Shown: positions 11,164 to 20,520, numbered from the stretch's first letter. The stretch: 64,000 nucleotides of DNA from Roseovarius aestuarii (GCF_019966515.1 NZ_JAIMIB010000003.1:124001-188000), one strand, 5' to 3'. Numbers and translations are program-made. Notes: a model not told the origin generated them from the letters alone.

Positions 11164-12558
11164 ATGGCAAATTATGACGTTATCATCATCGGTTCGGGCC
11201 CGGGCGGCTACGTCTGTGCGATCCGTTGCGCGCAGCTGGGCCTGAAAACCGCCTGTGTCGAGGGGCGCGAAACACTGGGCGGTACCTGCCTGAACGTGGG
11301 TTGTATTCCATCCAAAGCATTGCTGCATGCGTCGCACATGTTGCACGAGGCCGAGCATAATTTTGCCAAGATGGGGCTCAAGGGCAAGTCACCCTCGGTC
11401 GATTGGCCGCAGATGCTGGCCTACAAGGATGATGTCATCGGCCAGAACACCAAGGGTATCGAATTTCTTTTTAAAAAGAACAAGGTAGACTGGTTGAAAG
11501 GGTGGGGAGAGATCCCCGAGGCCGGTAAGGTCAAGGTGGGCGATGAGGTCCACGAGGCCAAGAACATCATCATCGCGTCAGGCTCAGAGGCGTCGAACGT
11601 GCCCGGCGCGGATGTGACGATCGACGAGAAGATCGTGGTGACATCAACCGGCGCGCTGGAACTGGGCAAGGTGCCGAAGAAGATGGTGGTGATCGGGGCC
11701 GGTGTGATCGGGCTTGAGATGGGATCGGTCTATGCCCGGCTTGGGGCTGAGGTCACCGTGGTCGAATTCCTCGACGCGATAACGCCCGGCATGGATGCCG
11801 AAGTACAGAAAACCTTCCAGCGAACCCTGAAGAAACAAGGGCTCAAATTCGTCATGGGTGCGGCGGTGAACAAGGTCGAAACGCTCAAAACCAAGGCCAA
11901 GGTGCATTACAAGATCCGCAAGAATGATAAGGAAGAAAGCATCGACGCCGACGTGGTATTGGTCGCGACGGGCCGCAGACCCTATACCGACGGGCTGGGG
12001 CTGGAGGCACTAGGCATCGAGATGACCAAGGGCGGTCAGATCAAGACCGACGACCACTGGAAAACCAATGTGGACGGCATCTATGCGATCGGCGACGCCA
12101 TCGCGGGCCCGATGCTGGCGCACAAGGCCGAGGACGAGGGCATGGCCGTCGCCGAGGTGATTGCTGGCAATCATGGCCACGTGAACTACAATGTCATCCC
12201 CGGTGTGATCTATACCCACCCCGAGGTGGCGACGGTGGGCGCAACCGAAGAAAGCCTGAAAGAACAGGATCATAAGTACAAGGTCGGCAAGTTTTCCTTC
12301 ATGGGCAACGGCCGCGCCAAGGCAGTGTTTGCGGGGGATGGTTTCGTGAAACTTATCGCGGATGCCGAAACTGATCGCATTCTGGGCTGCCATATCATCG
12401 GCCCGGCGGCGGGCGACCTGATACACGAGGTTTGCGTGGCGATGGAATTCGGCGCCTCGGCCCAGGATCTGGCGCTGACCTGCCACGCCCACCCGACCTA
12501 TTCCGAGGCGGTACGTGAAGCCGCGCTGGCCTGTGGCGATGGGGCTATACACGCCTGA
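11164..12558 (+). CDS. lpdA: Dihydrolipoyl dehydrogenase (E3)
   Basis: This FAD enzyme reoxidises the lipoyl groups of SucB and passes electrons to NAD. The 464 residues contain the FAD motif GSGPGG (10-15), the redox disulfide C42/C47 in [13 protein letters not shown], the NAD-binding [10 protein letters not shown], and the C-terminal active-site [10 protein letters not shown] with the His-Glu pair. A GTG two codons upstream is possible, but the ATG at 11164 sits better behind AGGGAAAG. It closes the 2-oxoglutarate dehydrogenase gene set. About 125 bp precede it, so it may have its own promoter. Confidence 0.96.
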   Translation: MANYDVIIIGSGPGGYVCAIRCAQLGLKTACVEGRETLGGTCLNVGCIPSKALLHASHMLHEAEHNFAKMGLKGKSPSVDWPQMLAYKDDVIGQNTKGIEFLFKKNKVDWLKGWGEIPEAGKVKVGDEVHEAKNIIIASGSEASNVPGADVTIDEKIVVTSTGALELGKVPKKMVVIGAGVIGLEMGSVYARLGAEVTVVEFLDAITPGMDAEVQKTFQRTLKKQGLKFVMGAAVNKVETLKTKAKVHYKIRKNDKEESIDADVVLVATGRRPYTDGLGLEALGIEMTKGGQIKTDDHWKTNVDGIYAIGDAIAGPMLAHKAEDEGMAVAEVIAGNHGHVNYNVIPGVIYTHPEVATVGATEESLKEQDHKYKVGKFSFMGNGRAKAVFAGDGFVKLIADAETDRILGCHIIGPAAGDLIHEVCVAMEFGASAQDLALTCHAHPTYSEAVREAALACGDGAIHA

Positions 12559-12591
12559 AGGTCCATACGTAAATCCTGTTGGTGATCGGCC

Positions 12592-13629
12592 CTATTCTGC
12601 GGGCGGTATCACCTTGTCTTGCTTGTGCGGTTTCGGTTTCAGGCGCCGAAACGCCTTTTTGAACGGCACCAGGTAGAGTTTGGTGCAGGTGTCCATCTCG
12701 CCCGATTTCATACCGGCGACGCCGAATTTCACATCCTTGTTGTCCACGGGCATGATGTAGGTCCCAAAGATCACGTCCCAGACGGGGAACATGAAGGCGA
12801 AATTCTTATCGAAATGATCAGGGTGGCAGCTGTGATGCACATGGTGATGGGCGGGCGAAGGGAAGACCTTTGACCACATGCCCGGCCAGCGCAGCCAGAT
12901 ATGCGAATGGCGCAGATTGTAACCCATCAGGTTGAAAAGGAACATCAGGAGCGGCACGCCGAACACCGCAGGCATGCTGGGTACATAGTTCAGAACATTT
13001 GACGCCAGGCCAATAAAGGCACCGTATCCGGCCCCGAGCGCGACCTTGTAGAACAGGTTGTCAATCGGGTGCTCGCGAAAGTTTGATATCGGGTGCATCA
13101 CTTCGGCACTGTGATGGACCTTGTGAAATTCCCACAGCACCGGGATCTTGTGTTGCAGGTAATGGGTTGTATAGGCGATCAGATCGCCGATGACGAAAAA
13201 GGCGAACATGTAACCCAGGGCAATCAGATAATCCGCTGGGCCGCTTTGTGCGTCGCCGATGCGCGCCATTTCGGCAAGGTTGGCGCCGCCGGTCACAAGA
13301 GCATAGGTCCAGGCAGAGCATCCGGCCAGCACGCCAAACAGCACGAAGTGGCCAATCAGGTGATGAAAGATGAAATAACGCACATCCAGCCAGGCCGAGG
13401 GGTGCGACCACACATGGCTGGGCAGCAGAAAGCTTAGAAAACTTTTGCTGTCGCGGGCTGTTTCAGGGCCGCTGACATGGTGCCTATTCCATTTGTAGAT
13501 CAGAAAAGCAAAGCCGACGGCCGCCCCGAGGTAGATCAGAAACAACCGTTCTCCGGGATCCCAGAGGAAGCCGAAAAAATAGATGACGTAATCGATATAT
13601 AGACCGATCAGACCCGTTAAGTGATCCAT
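12592..13629 (-). CDS. Sterol desaturase / fatty acid hydroxylase family protein
   Basis: This 345-residue integral membrane protein belongs to the di-iron sterol desaturase/fatty acid hydroxylase superfamily. The histidine boxes are visible: HYLQH, HKVHHSAEVMHP (the HxxHH box), and HHHVHHSCHPDHFDKN near the end, with further histidines nearby. At least four transmembrane segments precede and separate them. Family members hydroxylate or desaturate lipids, sterol-like compounds or carotenoids using O2 and iron. It is convergent with lpdA and has no obvious partner, so the substrate is unknown. Confidence 0.85.
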   Translation of the reverse strand: MDHLTGLIGLYIDYVIYFFGFLWDPGERLFLIYLGAAVGFAFLIYKWNRHHVSGPETARDSKSFLSFLLPSHVWSHPSAWLDVRYFIFHHLIGHFVLFGVLAGCSAWTYALVTGGANLAEMARIGDAQSGPADYLIALGYMFAFFVIGDLIAYTTHYLQHKIPVLWEFHKVHHSAEVMHPISNFREHPIDNLFYKVALGAGYGAFIGLASNVLNYVPSMPAVFGVPLLMFLFNLMGYNLRHSHIWLRWPGMWSKVFPSPAHHHVHHSCHPDHFDKNFAFMFPVWDVIFGTYIMPVDNKDVKFGVAGMKSGEMDTCTKLYLVPFKKAFRRLKPKPHKQDKVIPPAE

Positions 13630-13816
13630 TCCTGCCTGCCTCTTTTTGTTATTTTGGCCCGCGTAAACTCAACCGAGTTCAGCTTATTTCTGTGAATTTT
13701 CTATGAAATTATGATGGCATTTACGGCTGTTGCTGAATTGTGGCGACGCCCGTCGGGATGTCGATACGGGCGCGCCAGCTAAAGAAACCGCCATCGCAAC
13801 ATGAGGTTACCGGCTT
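13630..13816. other. Intergenic stretch between desaturase and amidase genes
   Basis: This 187-bp stretch is AT-rich next to the desaturase start and is likely its promoter region. I see no gene or strong structure in it. Confidence 0.4.
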
Positions 13817-14458
13817 CTACGACTCCATCAGGGCCTGAATTTCGCCGTTGAAGAAGAAGTTTCGCCATTCCTCTCTTGCATTTCCTAGCATTTCCTCGTT
13901 GGCGGCGATGATGCGTAAGGCTTCGACGACAACATCGGGGCTTTGTGCCCCCAAACCGGTGGCACTGGCGATCGTTCCCCCTGACCGGGCCACCTCGACC
14001 AACCCTCTGATCTCGTTGGTGTCGACCTTGTTGCCTGGACATGATTTTGACGTTCTGGCGCTTTCGTCCAATATGTCGCTATCTACCAGAGTGTTCACTT
14101 CACGATGACCCAGGATATTTTCTGTCGGAACATTATATTTGTCGGCAAGCTTCACGAGCAGATTCACTAAAGACACTTTTTGAGCTTGCGTGAAGTCTGT
14201 GACGTTGCCGTGACCAACGCAACATATGCCCAATGAAATACTGTTTGCGCCCAATACCTGCGCGCCATTTCTGTTTTCCGCCCGGCCTTTTTCAACGGCG
14301 CCATCGGGTAGGGTGTCGTGGCGATCATCAATGATCACGTAATGATACCCAATTCCCGACCAGCCCTTGTCACGATGCCATCTATCGATTCGCCTGGCGT
14401 CGACGTTTCGAATGTCAGCGGCGGCAGTATGGAAAAACAAATACTTAACATTTGGCAT
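13817..14458 (-). CDS. N-acetylmuramoyl-L-alanine amidase, endolysin-like (Amidase_2/PGRP fold)
   Basis: This 213-residue protein has the T7-lysozyme/PGRP fold. Expected zinc ligands are the His in LFFHTAA (residue 10), the His of GHREV and the Cys of KSCPGN. The fold markers GWSGIGYHYVIIDD and SISLGICCVGHGN lie between them. There is no signal peptide, as in phage endolysins. After the catalytic domain (about residues 1-140) comes a roughly 70-residue helical tail with no recognised binding domain. No other phage gene is nearby, so it looks like a stray lysis gene or a domesticated cytoplasmic amidase. It likely cuts the bond between muramic acid and the stem peptide. Confidence 0.75.
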   Translation of the reverse strand: MPNVKYLFFHTAAADIRNVDARRIDRWHRDKGWSGIGYHYVIIDDRHDTLPDGAVEKGRAENRNGAQVLGANSISLGICCVGHGNVTDFTQAQKVSLVNLLVKLADKYNVPTENILGHREVNTLVDSDILDESARTSKSCPGNKVDTNEIRGLVEVARSGGTIASATGLGAQSPDVVVEALRIIAANEEMLGNAREEWRNFFFNGEIQALMES

Positions 14459-14554
14459 TACAAATTTCTCCTCTAAATTGAGGCAAACACAATAGCACGA
14501 CTTAATGGCGTTTCGAAATTGACCGCAGACCAGTAGGAAAACGAGGCTGTCTAC

Positions 14555-15157
14555 CTACCACATCGTTTTGGCGGCACGGGCGCTCCAGGCGCTGTCATAG
14601 TCAGCGCCGCCTTCTTCACCCTCGGTCATTTCCGCAAGGATTGCGCCCGGTGTCGGCAGGCCCGCGCTGTCATCACGGCCCCACAATCCGGCGCGCAGCG
14701 GTGCGCGGGCGCATTGAGTGTAGATCTCGACTATGGCAATCACGATGACGGTTGCAGGCAGGCGAGACTTACGTTCGAAACGGCTGCGCAGGGTCTTGTC
14801 GGTTGCCAATCTGGCGGTCCCATTCACGCGGACGATCGTGTTTGACCCCGGCACCATGAACATCAGTGATATGCGGCCGTCCTCAACGATATTTCTAAGC
14901 GTATCTAGTCGGTTATTGCCGCGCCAGTCGGGCATCGCCAGGGTGCGTTCATCCAGTTCTGTGACCACCGGGCTGTCATCGCCGCGCGGGCTGCCATCGG
15001 TGCCGTTCGGGCCAACAGTGCTAAGCACGCAGAAGCGTGAGGTCATAATCCACTTGCGGTAAAGCGGTGTCAGCCGGTGCGCCACCTTGCGCAGTGCCGC
15101 TGCGGGGGGCTCGCCATAGAGCGCTTCAAGCGCGGTGATGTCTTCAACCCATTCCAT
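14555..15157 (-). CDS. Pyridoxamine 5'-phosphate oxidase family flavoprotein (MSMEG_1061-like)
   Basis: A 200-residue split-barrel FMN-binding protein. The start is the Met of MEWVEDITALEALYGEP; a Met three codons earlier is possible. Family features are the WIMTSRFCVLSTVGPNGTDGSPRGD segment (split in two here: SRFCVLSTVGPNG and DGSPRGD), ISLMFMVPGSNTIVRVNGTA, and the C-terminal ARAPLRAGLW. Members of this subgroup bind FMN or F420-like cofactors and act on unknown small molecules. The 5' end overlaps the acyltransferase gene, so it is the last gene of the ftsE-ftsX-plsC operon. The function is not assignable further. Confidence 0.8.
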   Translation of the reverse strand: MEWVEDITALEALYGEPPAAALRKVAHRLTPLYRKWIMTSRFCVLSTVGPNGTDGSPRGDDSPVVTELDERTLAMPDWRGNNRLDTLRNIVEDGRISLMFMVPGSNTIVRVNGTARLATDKTLRSRFERKSRLPATVIVIAIVEIYTQCARAPLRAGLWGRDDSAGLPTPGAILAEMTEGEEGGADYDSAWSARAAKTMW

Positions 15158-15884
15158 CCGGTTCAAATCCCGCTTCTTTCATCAACCTGTTCGAGGCCGT
15201 TTCAATCTCATCTTCGAGCTTTGCCATGAATGTTGCCTTGTCGAGCCCTGCCTTGATCCGCGGCAGGAATTCGACCACTGCAAGACCGGGTTTGCGGTAA
15301 ATGCCGCGCTTGGGCCAGAAGACGCCGACATTGGCGGCCACCGGCACGCAATCCTGCTGCAACTGTTCATAAAGCACGCCGGTGCCGACCTTATAGGGGG
15401 CTTTGACACCGGGCGCGATGCGGGTGCCTTGTGGATAGATGATCAACTGGCCGGGGTGCTGGCGCCCTTTCGCGACATCCGCGACCATTTTCTTGATTGC
15501 CTTGCCGCGCTGGCCGCGATTGACCGGTACACAGCCGATGCGAAGCCCATATTGGCCTATGACCGGGGCATACATCAAAATGCGTTTCATGATGAACTTG
15601 CCCGAGGGAATGGCGCCGAAAATCAGAATGATATCAAGGAAGGATTGATGTTTGGCTGCAACCACGACCTCGTCTGTTGGCGGCGTGCCGCGCACCTCGG
15701 TGCGCAGACCCACCATCCAGCGAGCGCTCCAGCGTATCCATCGGCACCAGGCATGGCAGCCCGCCAAAGCACCCCGGCGGCTAAAGATTGCCCAGGGAAA
15801 ATAGAGAATACCAAGTACACCCATCATGACATAGGCCGAGATGGTGAAAATCAGCGAGCGCGTCCATTGCAGGGCATAGCTCAT
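15144..15884 (-). CDS. plsC: 1-acyl-sn-glycerol-3-phosphate acyltransferase
   Basis: A 246-residue lysophosphatidic acid acyltransferase makes phosphatidic acid at the inner membrane. It has an N-terminal membrane anchor (residues about 10-35). The acyltransferase blocks are a degenerate block I AKHQSFLDI (the HxxxxD motif: H then D after four residues), GCVPVNRG, and YPQGTRIAPG (the EGTR-type block has Gln for Glu here) before PVAANVG. The start overlaps the ftsX stop by four bases (ATGA), which decides against the much longer open frame upstream. Substitution of the block III Glu by Gln occurs in this family in related bacteria, as far as I recall. Confidence 0.88.
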   Translation of the reverse strand: MSYALQWTRSLIFTISAYVMMGVLGILYFPWAIFSRRGALAGCHAWCRWIRWSARWMVGLRTEVRGTPPTDEVVVAAKHQSFLDIILIFGAIPSGKFIMKRILMYAPVIGQYGLRIGCVPVNRGQRGKAIKKMVADVAKGRQHPGQLIIYPQGTRIAPGVKAPYKVGTGVLYEQLQQDCVPVAANVGVFWPKRGIYRKPGLAVVEFLPRIKAGLDKATFMAKLEDEIETASNRLMKEAGFEPDGMG

Positions 15885-16786
15885 GTCATGTCCTTCAGGG
15901 TTCTGCGGGCCGCCGCGCGGGTGGCAATAAAGGCCACGATAGCAGCCAGCGGCGGGATGACCAGCGGCCAGAGCCAGTGCAGGCCGCGAAAGCCGAGGCC
16001 GGTCAGAAAACCGCCGCCGGTATCGGCAGAGGGCAAGAGAAGAATGGCGGCTGATCCCAGAATGACGCCAACCGTGGCACCACCAAGGGCGCGCAGGGTG
16101 AAGCGGCGCACAAAGGCACGGGCGATATAGACGTCGCGTGCACCGACAAGGCGCAGGACAGAGATTACCTGCGTGTTCGCTGCCAGCGCCGAATTCGCTG
16201 CCAGCGTGATCATCGCAGCGGTTGTCGCCATGATCAGACCCAGCGAGACCCAGCCCAGCAGCCGCAGCCGTTCGGCCGCCCGGATCAGCGGCCGCCGCCA
16301 TCGCGTGTGATCGTCCAGAACCGCCCCCGGTACTTCGGCGGCAAGACGCAGCCGCAAGCCAGCGGGGTCAAACCCCTCGTCATCCTCAATGACTTCGATC
16401 AATTGCGGAATTGGCAGTGCCTCAATCGGCAGGTCGGGGCCGAACCACGGCTCCAGCAGGGCGCGTTGTTCATCATCGTCCAGGGCACGCGCGCTGGCGA
16501 CGCCCTTGGTGGTCGCCAGCACGTTCAGCGCCGCCTCGGTCTGGGCGGTCATCTGGTCGGACGGGGCCGAGATACGCAAGGTCGAGCTGCGGGCCAGCTC
16601 ATCCCCCCAGCGATCCGCCAGCCGCCCGGTTGCGAGCGATAATGCCAGCGCGAAGACCGCCAGAAATGCCATCGCGCCGGCGCTGAACAGCGTGAGCGTG
16701 GCGGTGTAGCCGGTCGGGGGCACGGCCTTGTCGGCCTGGGCATCACCCGCCAGCAATTCGATGACCTTACGGATGCTCGCACTCAT
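15881..16786 (-). CDS. ftsX: Cell division protein FtsX
   Basis: A 301-residue permease-like partner of FtsE in the divisome; FtsEX couples ATP hydrolysis to septal peptidoglycan hydrolase activation. The topology fits: a cytoplasmic N-terminus, a first membrane helix at about residues 28-55, a large periplasmic domain of about 120 residues, then three C-terminal helices (LGLIMATTAAMITLAANSALA onwards). It overlaps ftsE upstream (ATGA) and plsC downstream (ATGA), so it is in a tightly coupled operon. Sequence conservation of FtsX is generally low, but the context makes the call firm. Confidence 0.92.
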   Translation of the reverse strand: MSASIRKVIELLAGDAQADKAVPPTGYTATLTLFSAGAMAFLAVFALALSLATGRLADRWGDELARSSTLRISAPSDQMTAQTEAALNVLATTKGVASARALDDDEQRALLEPWFGPDLPIEALPIPQLIEVIEDDEGFDPAGLRLRLAAEVPGAVLDDHTRWRRPLIRAAERLRLLGWVSLGLIMATTAAMITLAANSALAANTQVISVLRLVGARDVYIARAFVRRFTLRALGGATVGVILGSAAILLLPSADTGGGFLTGLGFRGLHWLWPLVIPPLAAIVAFIATRAAARRTLKDMT

Positions 16787-17463
16787 AGATCAGCCCCCGC
16801 CGATTGCAGGCGACCGCCCGAGATGCGCAGCACCCGGCTTTGCACCTGTGACTTGGCGGCCCGAACCAGCGCCAGATCATGGGTGGCGATCATGATCGTC
16901 TTGCCCATGCGGTTAAGTTCCAGCAGCAGTCTCAACAGGCGTTGTGACATCTCCCAGTCGACATTGCCGGTGGGCTCATCCGCCAGGATCACATCGGGCG
17001 ACATGATGATCGCGCGGGCCAGGGCGGCGCGCTGGCGCTCGCCGCCTGAAAGTTCGGGCGGTAGAGCCCCTGCGCGCTCGGTCAGGCCAACCCAGCTGGT
17101 CAGCTCTTTCAGGTTCGCGGCTTCTGCCTGCAGGTCACGCCCCGAAACCATCAGCGGCAGCGAGATATTGTCCGATACTGACAGGTGGTCGAGAAACTGG
17201 CAGTCCTGATGTACTACCCCCACACGTCTGCGGGTCATGGCGATGTCGTCACGCTCCAGATCCCGGACGTTGCGGTCAAACAGGGTTACGGTTCCGGAGG
17301 TGGGCAGCAGCGCACCATAACAGAGTTTCAGCAACGTGGTCTTGCCCGCGCCAGACGGGCCGATCAAAAAGTGAAACGATCCCGCATGAAGATTGAGCGA
17401 TACGTCGCTCAGCAATTCACCCCCGCCATAGCCGTAGGCTACATTTTCCAGCTCGATCACCAC
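16783..17463 (-). CDS. ftsE: Cell division ATP-binding protein FtsE
   Basis: A 226-residue ABC ATPase. Walker A GPSGAGKT lies at residues 35-42, the signature LSGGERQRAALARA in the middle, Walker B VILADEPTGNVD follows, and the H-loop is in MIATHDL. It works with FtsX at the division septum. The 3' end overlaps ftsX by four bases. Upstream is a divergent zinc-ribbon protein gene, so the 160-bp gap 17464-17622 should hold two promoters. No anomalies. Confidence 0.95.
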   Translation of the reverse strand: MVIELENVAYGYGGGELLSDVSLNLHAGSFHFLIGPSGAGKTTLLKLCYGALLPTSGTVTLFDRNVRDLERDDIAMTRRRVGVVHQDCQFLDHLSVSDNISLPLMVSGRDLQAEAANLKELTSWVGLTERAGALPPELSGGERQRAALARAIIMSPDVILADEPTGNVDWEMSQRLLRLLLELNRMGKTIMIATHDLALVRAAKSQVQSRVLRISGGRLQSAGADL

Positions 17464-17622
17464 CGCCCCCTTGTGCTCGTCTTAGCCCTAAATGCCTCAG
17501 AGGACACAGTTGTGCAATCATTACAAAATTGAAATTCTTTGTCCTTTTCGGGCATGATTTTCCGGCATATGGTAGCCGCCAATAAGTTTGGCCGAAGAGC
17601 GGCGGCAGACATAGGGGGCAAT

Positions 17623-18609
17623 ATGAGGCTGACTTGTCCAAATTGTGGGGCGCAGTACGAGGTCCCGGATGAGGTAATCCCCGAAACGGGTCGTGACGTT
17701 CAATGTTCGAATTGCGGCGATACCTGGTTTCAACATCACCCCGATCATCAACCGGCGGAGGACGAAGAGGACGCTGACGCATCGCATCCGGGATGGGACA
17801 GCCCTGAAGAAGAGCCGGAAACCGACGACGCAGAGGAAGAATCGCAAGATAGCGCCTCTGATCAGGGCGATGATACAGATCAGGACAGTGCCTCGGATTC
17901 TGAAGACGAGGCTGACACTGATCCCGGCCCTGAACCGCAATCCGATGAAGCCGGCGAGCCTGAGCCTGATCCGGAGGAAGGCGAAAAAGACGATCCACAA
18001 GAAGTGCCCCGGGATGCCGCCGATGATGAGCCCGAAGTCGGTGATGAGCCTGAAGCTGAAGAGGGCCCGCCGAGACGCGGGCTTGATCCCTCGATTGTCG
18101 ATGTGTTGCGCGAAGAGGCTGCGCGCGAGCAGGAAGCGCGATCCGTCGAAACCAGCGGCGATCTGGAAACCCAACCGGATCTGGGCCTTGACGGCCCGTC
18201 AGAAGAAGACCAGCGATCGCAGGAATCACGTGAGCGCATGGCGCGTCTGCGTGGTTTGCCCGATGACGACGAACCGGAACCTGATCCCGGTCTGATCTCG
18301 CGCCGCAATCTGCTGCCGGATATTGATGAGATCAACTCGTCACTCGATTCCGAGAGTGCGCGTGTCGAAACGGATTATGCCTCGGGTGATGCGGCGGTGA
18401 CCGAGGCTGTAGCTGCCCGTAAAGGATTCAATCGCGGCTTCCTGCGGGTAATACTTCTGACTGTGATCTTGGTGTTGGTCTATGTGCTAGCTCCGGCGAT
18501 TTCGGAAAAAGTGCCGGCACTTGCGGGTGTGCTTTCGGGCTATGTCGATGCTGTGAACGCCGGTCGATTGTGGCTGAACGACATGCTCGGCGTGACCTCA
18601 ACATCATAG
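17623..18609 (+). CDS. MJ0042-type zinc-ribbon protein with acidic linker and membrane anchor
   Basis: The 328-residue protein starts with a four-cysteine zinc ribbon (C5, C8, C28, C31). Then follow about 150 extremely acidic, low-complexity residues rich in Asp, Glu, Pro and Ser, and a single transmembrane segment near residues 271-293 (LRVILLTVILVLVYVLAPAI). The short C-terminus would be periplasmic. The start at 17623 is fixed by the zinc ribbon; the upstream 28 codons are open but not protein-like. The gene is divergent from ftsE, a common neighbourhood in Rhodobacterales as far as I recall. Function unknown; a membrane-tethered sensor or assembly factor is possible. Confidence 0.85.
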   Translation: MRLTCPNCGAQYEVPDEVIPETGRDVQCSNCGDTWFQHHPDHQPAEDEEDADASHPGWDSPEEEPETDDAEEESQDSASDQGDDTDQDSASDSEDEADTDPGPEPQSDEAGEPEPDPEEGEKDDPQEVPRDAADDEPEVGDEPEAEEGPPRRGLDPSIVDVLREEAAREQEARSVETSGDLETQPDLGLDGPSEEDQRSQESRERMARLRGLPDDDEPEPDPGLISRRNLLPDIDEINSSLDSESARVETDYASGDAAVTEAVAARKGFNRGFLRVILLTVILVLVYVLAPAISEKVPALAGVLSGYVDAVNAGRLWLNDMLGVTSTS

Positions 18610-18720
18610 CAACAAGCGCTAAAGTAGCGGCGCATCAAACCGCTGAAGCTCTGGAAGCGTAGCTTTGGAGCTGCCGCAATGTCCGGCGAGAAAGGCTGTA
18701 CCGGTCGGCTCACGCTGACC

Positions 18721-19599
18721 TTAACTGAATTTCCGAAACAGCCGGGTGTGATCGAAAAGCTGGTCCAGCCGTTCGTATCGGTCCCGCGTCTCGGGCCATT
18801 TTTCTTCTTGAGTGGCTGCAATCAACGCTTCAAGCAACATCATTGTCGAGATGTTTGAATCCCATGCCGAGGGAATTTCGACCCAGCAATTGAAGATGTA
18901 ATCGGCTTCCGACGCCACCGGAGACGCCCATTGATCCGTGATCAGGACGATGACCACCCCGCGCTCGGCCGCCAGTTTGGCCAGGTTCTGCAAATTGGTC
19001 TCGTAGCGGCGGACATCGAAGATCACCAAGGTATCGCCCTCGACCATATCCAGCACGTAATGCGGCCAGGTCGCCGAGGATGATGTCATATGGGTGACCC
19101 GTTGCCGGATCGCCTGAAAATGGGTGAAGGCATAATCGGCCAGCGCCCGTGTAATACGCCCTCCCACCACGTAGAGCCGCCCGTCAGTATTGGCCAGTTG
19201 CCGGGTCGCGCGATCAAAGCTTTCGGTGTCGACATTGGAAAATGTCTGGCTGAGGTTTTGCGTCACCGCCTGCGAAAATCTGTTCAGCAAATGCGACTCG
19301 GGCGCGTCGCTGACCCAGTTGTCGCGCCGCTGGGTCGGGCCCGAAACCTTGGCCTGTAGTTCCTTCAGCAGCGACTTATGGAAATGCGGATAGCCTTTGA
19401 ACCCAAGCTTTTGCACCATCCGGGCCACCGTGGGCGTCGAAACCCCGGCGTTTTCCGCGACGATGGTGATCGAGGCCAGACCTGCCGCCGGGTAGTTTTC
19501 CAGCAATGAATTCGCGAACTTACGCTCGGACTGAGTGAGCGTCGCATAGTGTTCTCGAATAAGCTCTCGTACGGTTGCGGTCGGGTTGGTCAAGGGCAT
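18721..19599 (-). CDS. MurR/RpiR family transcriptional regulator
   Basis: A 292-residue repressor-type protein. The N-terminal HTH_6 domain spans about residues 1-80 (FANSLLENYPAAGLASITIVAENAGVS split by TPTVARMVQKLGFKGYPHFH). The C-terminal SIS domain spans about residues 130-260 (LYVVGGRITRALADYAFTHF; LVIFDVRRY; VVIVLITDQ) and normally binds a phosphorylated sugar or other small ligand. It is divergent from the amidohydrolase-TRAP operon that starts at 19735, so it is the likely local regulator of that operon. The shared gap contains a GAAA-N5-TTTC inverted repeat. Confidence 0.88.
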   Translation of the reverse strand: MPLTNPTATVRELIREHYATLTQSERKFANSLLENYPAAGLASITIVAENAGVSTPTVARMVQKLGFKGYPHFHKSLLKELQAKVSGPTQRRDNWVSDAPESHLLNRFSQAVTQNLSQTFSNVDTESFDRATRQLANTDGRLYVVGGRITRALADYAFTHFQAIRQRVTHMTSSSATWPHYVLDMVEGDTLVIFDVRRYETNLQNLAKLAAERGVVIVLITDQWASPVASEADYIFNCWVEIPSAWDSNISTMMLLEALIAATQEEKWPETRDRYERLDQLFDHTRLFRKFS

Positions 19600-19680
19600 T
19601 CCCCCAGTGCTGGCCTACGGGTCGTGAATCGCGCTTGTCTGTAAATATTTCTTCAAGCGCGAAAAATCTCTGAAAATATA

Positions 19681-19714
19681 TTGACACATTATCGGTGTTG
19701 CGAAAAGATATTTC
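19681..19714. promoter_or_regulatory. Promoter/operator region of the amidohydrolase-TRAP operon
   Basis: TTGACA at 19681-19686 is a possible -35 box. GAAA-N5-TTTC at 19702-19714 (GAAAAGATATTTC) is an inverted repeat directly at the expected -10/+1 area, a plausible RpiR operator. The whole gap 19600-19734 is much more AT-rich than the flanking genes and contains further TTTC and GAAA half-sites near 19648-19672. Confidence 0.45.
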
Positions 19715-19734
19715 CAAATCAGGGGGAGATCAGG

Positions 19735-20520
19735 ATGTTCGGCGACGCTGCCACCGATCCGCCGCAGGCGGTCGAGGTGCTGAACCCGCAAGGCGCGGGC
19801 GTGGCGTTGATCCTGTGTGAGCATGCGTCTAACCACATTCCTGCGCGATATGACGGTTTGGGTCTGGACGCGGAGGTGCGGAGCAGCCATGCCGCGTGGG
19901 ACCCCGGCGCGCGTTCCTTGTCGTTGCTGATATCCGCGGCTTTGGACGCGACGGTTGTGGCGTCTTGTGTCTCTCGTTTGGTCTATGATTGTAACCGACC
20001 ACCCGAGGCATCCAATGCAATGCCGGTAAAATCCGAGAAATTCGACATCCCGGGCAACCAAAGCCTGTCACAGGCCAGTCGGGAGGAGAGGATCGCAACC
20101 GTCTATCGCCCTTTTTGTGACGCGGTAGATGATGTGGTCGCTGCCCGACAGGCGGCAGGCAGGCCCACCGTGTTGATCACGATGCATAGTTTTACGCCGG
20201 TGTATTTCGGTCGACCTCGTGCGGTTGAAATCGGCATCCTGCATGACGACGATAGCCGTCTGGCCAATGCGATGCTGGCGCAGGCGCATCTGCTGCCGCA
20301 CCGCCGGATCGAGCGCAATGAGCCTTATGGCCCCGCTGATGGAGTTACTCATTCGCTAAAAATCCACGGCCAGGTGCATGGGTTTGCCAATGTCATGCTT
20401 GAGGTGCGCAATGATCTGCTACGGACGGCCGAGGATGAGCAGGCAATGGCCAATGAGCTCATGACTCTGATCACCCCCGCGCTTGAGACGCTGACTCTGG
20501 AAGGGGCCGGACGTGTCTAA
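19735..20520 (+). CDS. N-formylglutamate amidohydrolase family enzyme
   Basis: A 261-residue metal-dependent hydrolase of the N-formylglutamate deformylase (HutG-type) family. The conserved ILCEHASNHIP near residue 25 holds metal-binding residues, and ITMHSFTPV and NEPYGPADGVTHSLKIHG follow. The start is the Met behind AGGGGGAG. No histidine-degradation gene is nearby. The neighbours are TRAP, a gamma-glutamyl ligase-like protein and two alcohol/aldehyde oxidising enzymes, so I infer it removes the glutamyl group from an oxidised gamma-glutamyl intermediate rather than deformylating formylglutamate. It overlaps dctQ by 8 bp. Confidence 0.85.
   Translation: MFGDAATDPPQAVEVLNPQGAGVALILCEHASNHIPARYDGLGLDAEVRSSHAAWDPGARSLSLLISAALDATVVASCVSRLVYDCNRPPEASNAMPVKSEKFDIPGNQSLSQASREERIATVYRPFCDAVDDVVAARQAAGRPTVLITMHSFTPVYFGRPRAVEIGILHDDDSRLANAMLAQAHLLPHRRIERNEPYGPADGVTHSLKIHGQVHGFANVMLEVRNDLLRTAEDEQAMANELMTLITPALETLTLEGAGRV

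Noticed and set aside
15885..16301. N-terminal extension of plsC by about 139 codons
   Set aside because: It would overlap ftsX deeply and is Ala/Arg-rich nonsense; the ATGA overlap and membrane anchor fix the start at 15884.
19735..20520. HutG of a histidine utilisation operon
   Set aside because: No hutH, hutU, hutI or hutC-like gene is near; the neighbours are transport and alcohol/aldehyde oxidation genes.
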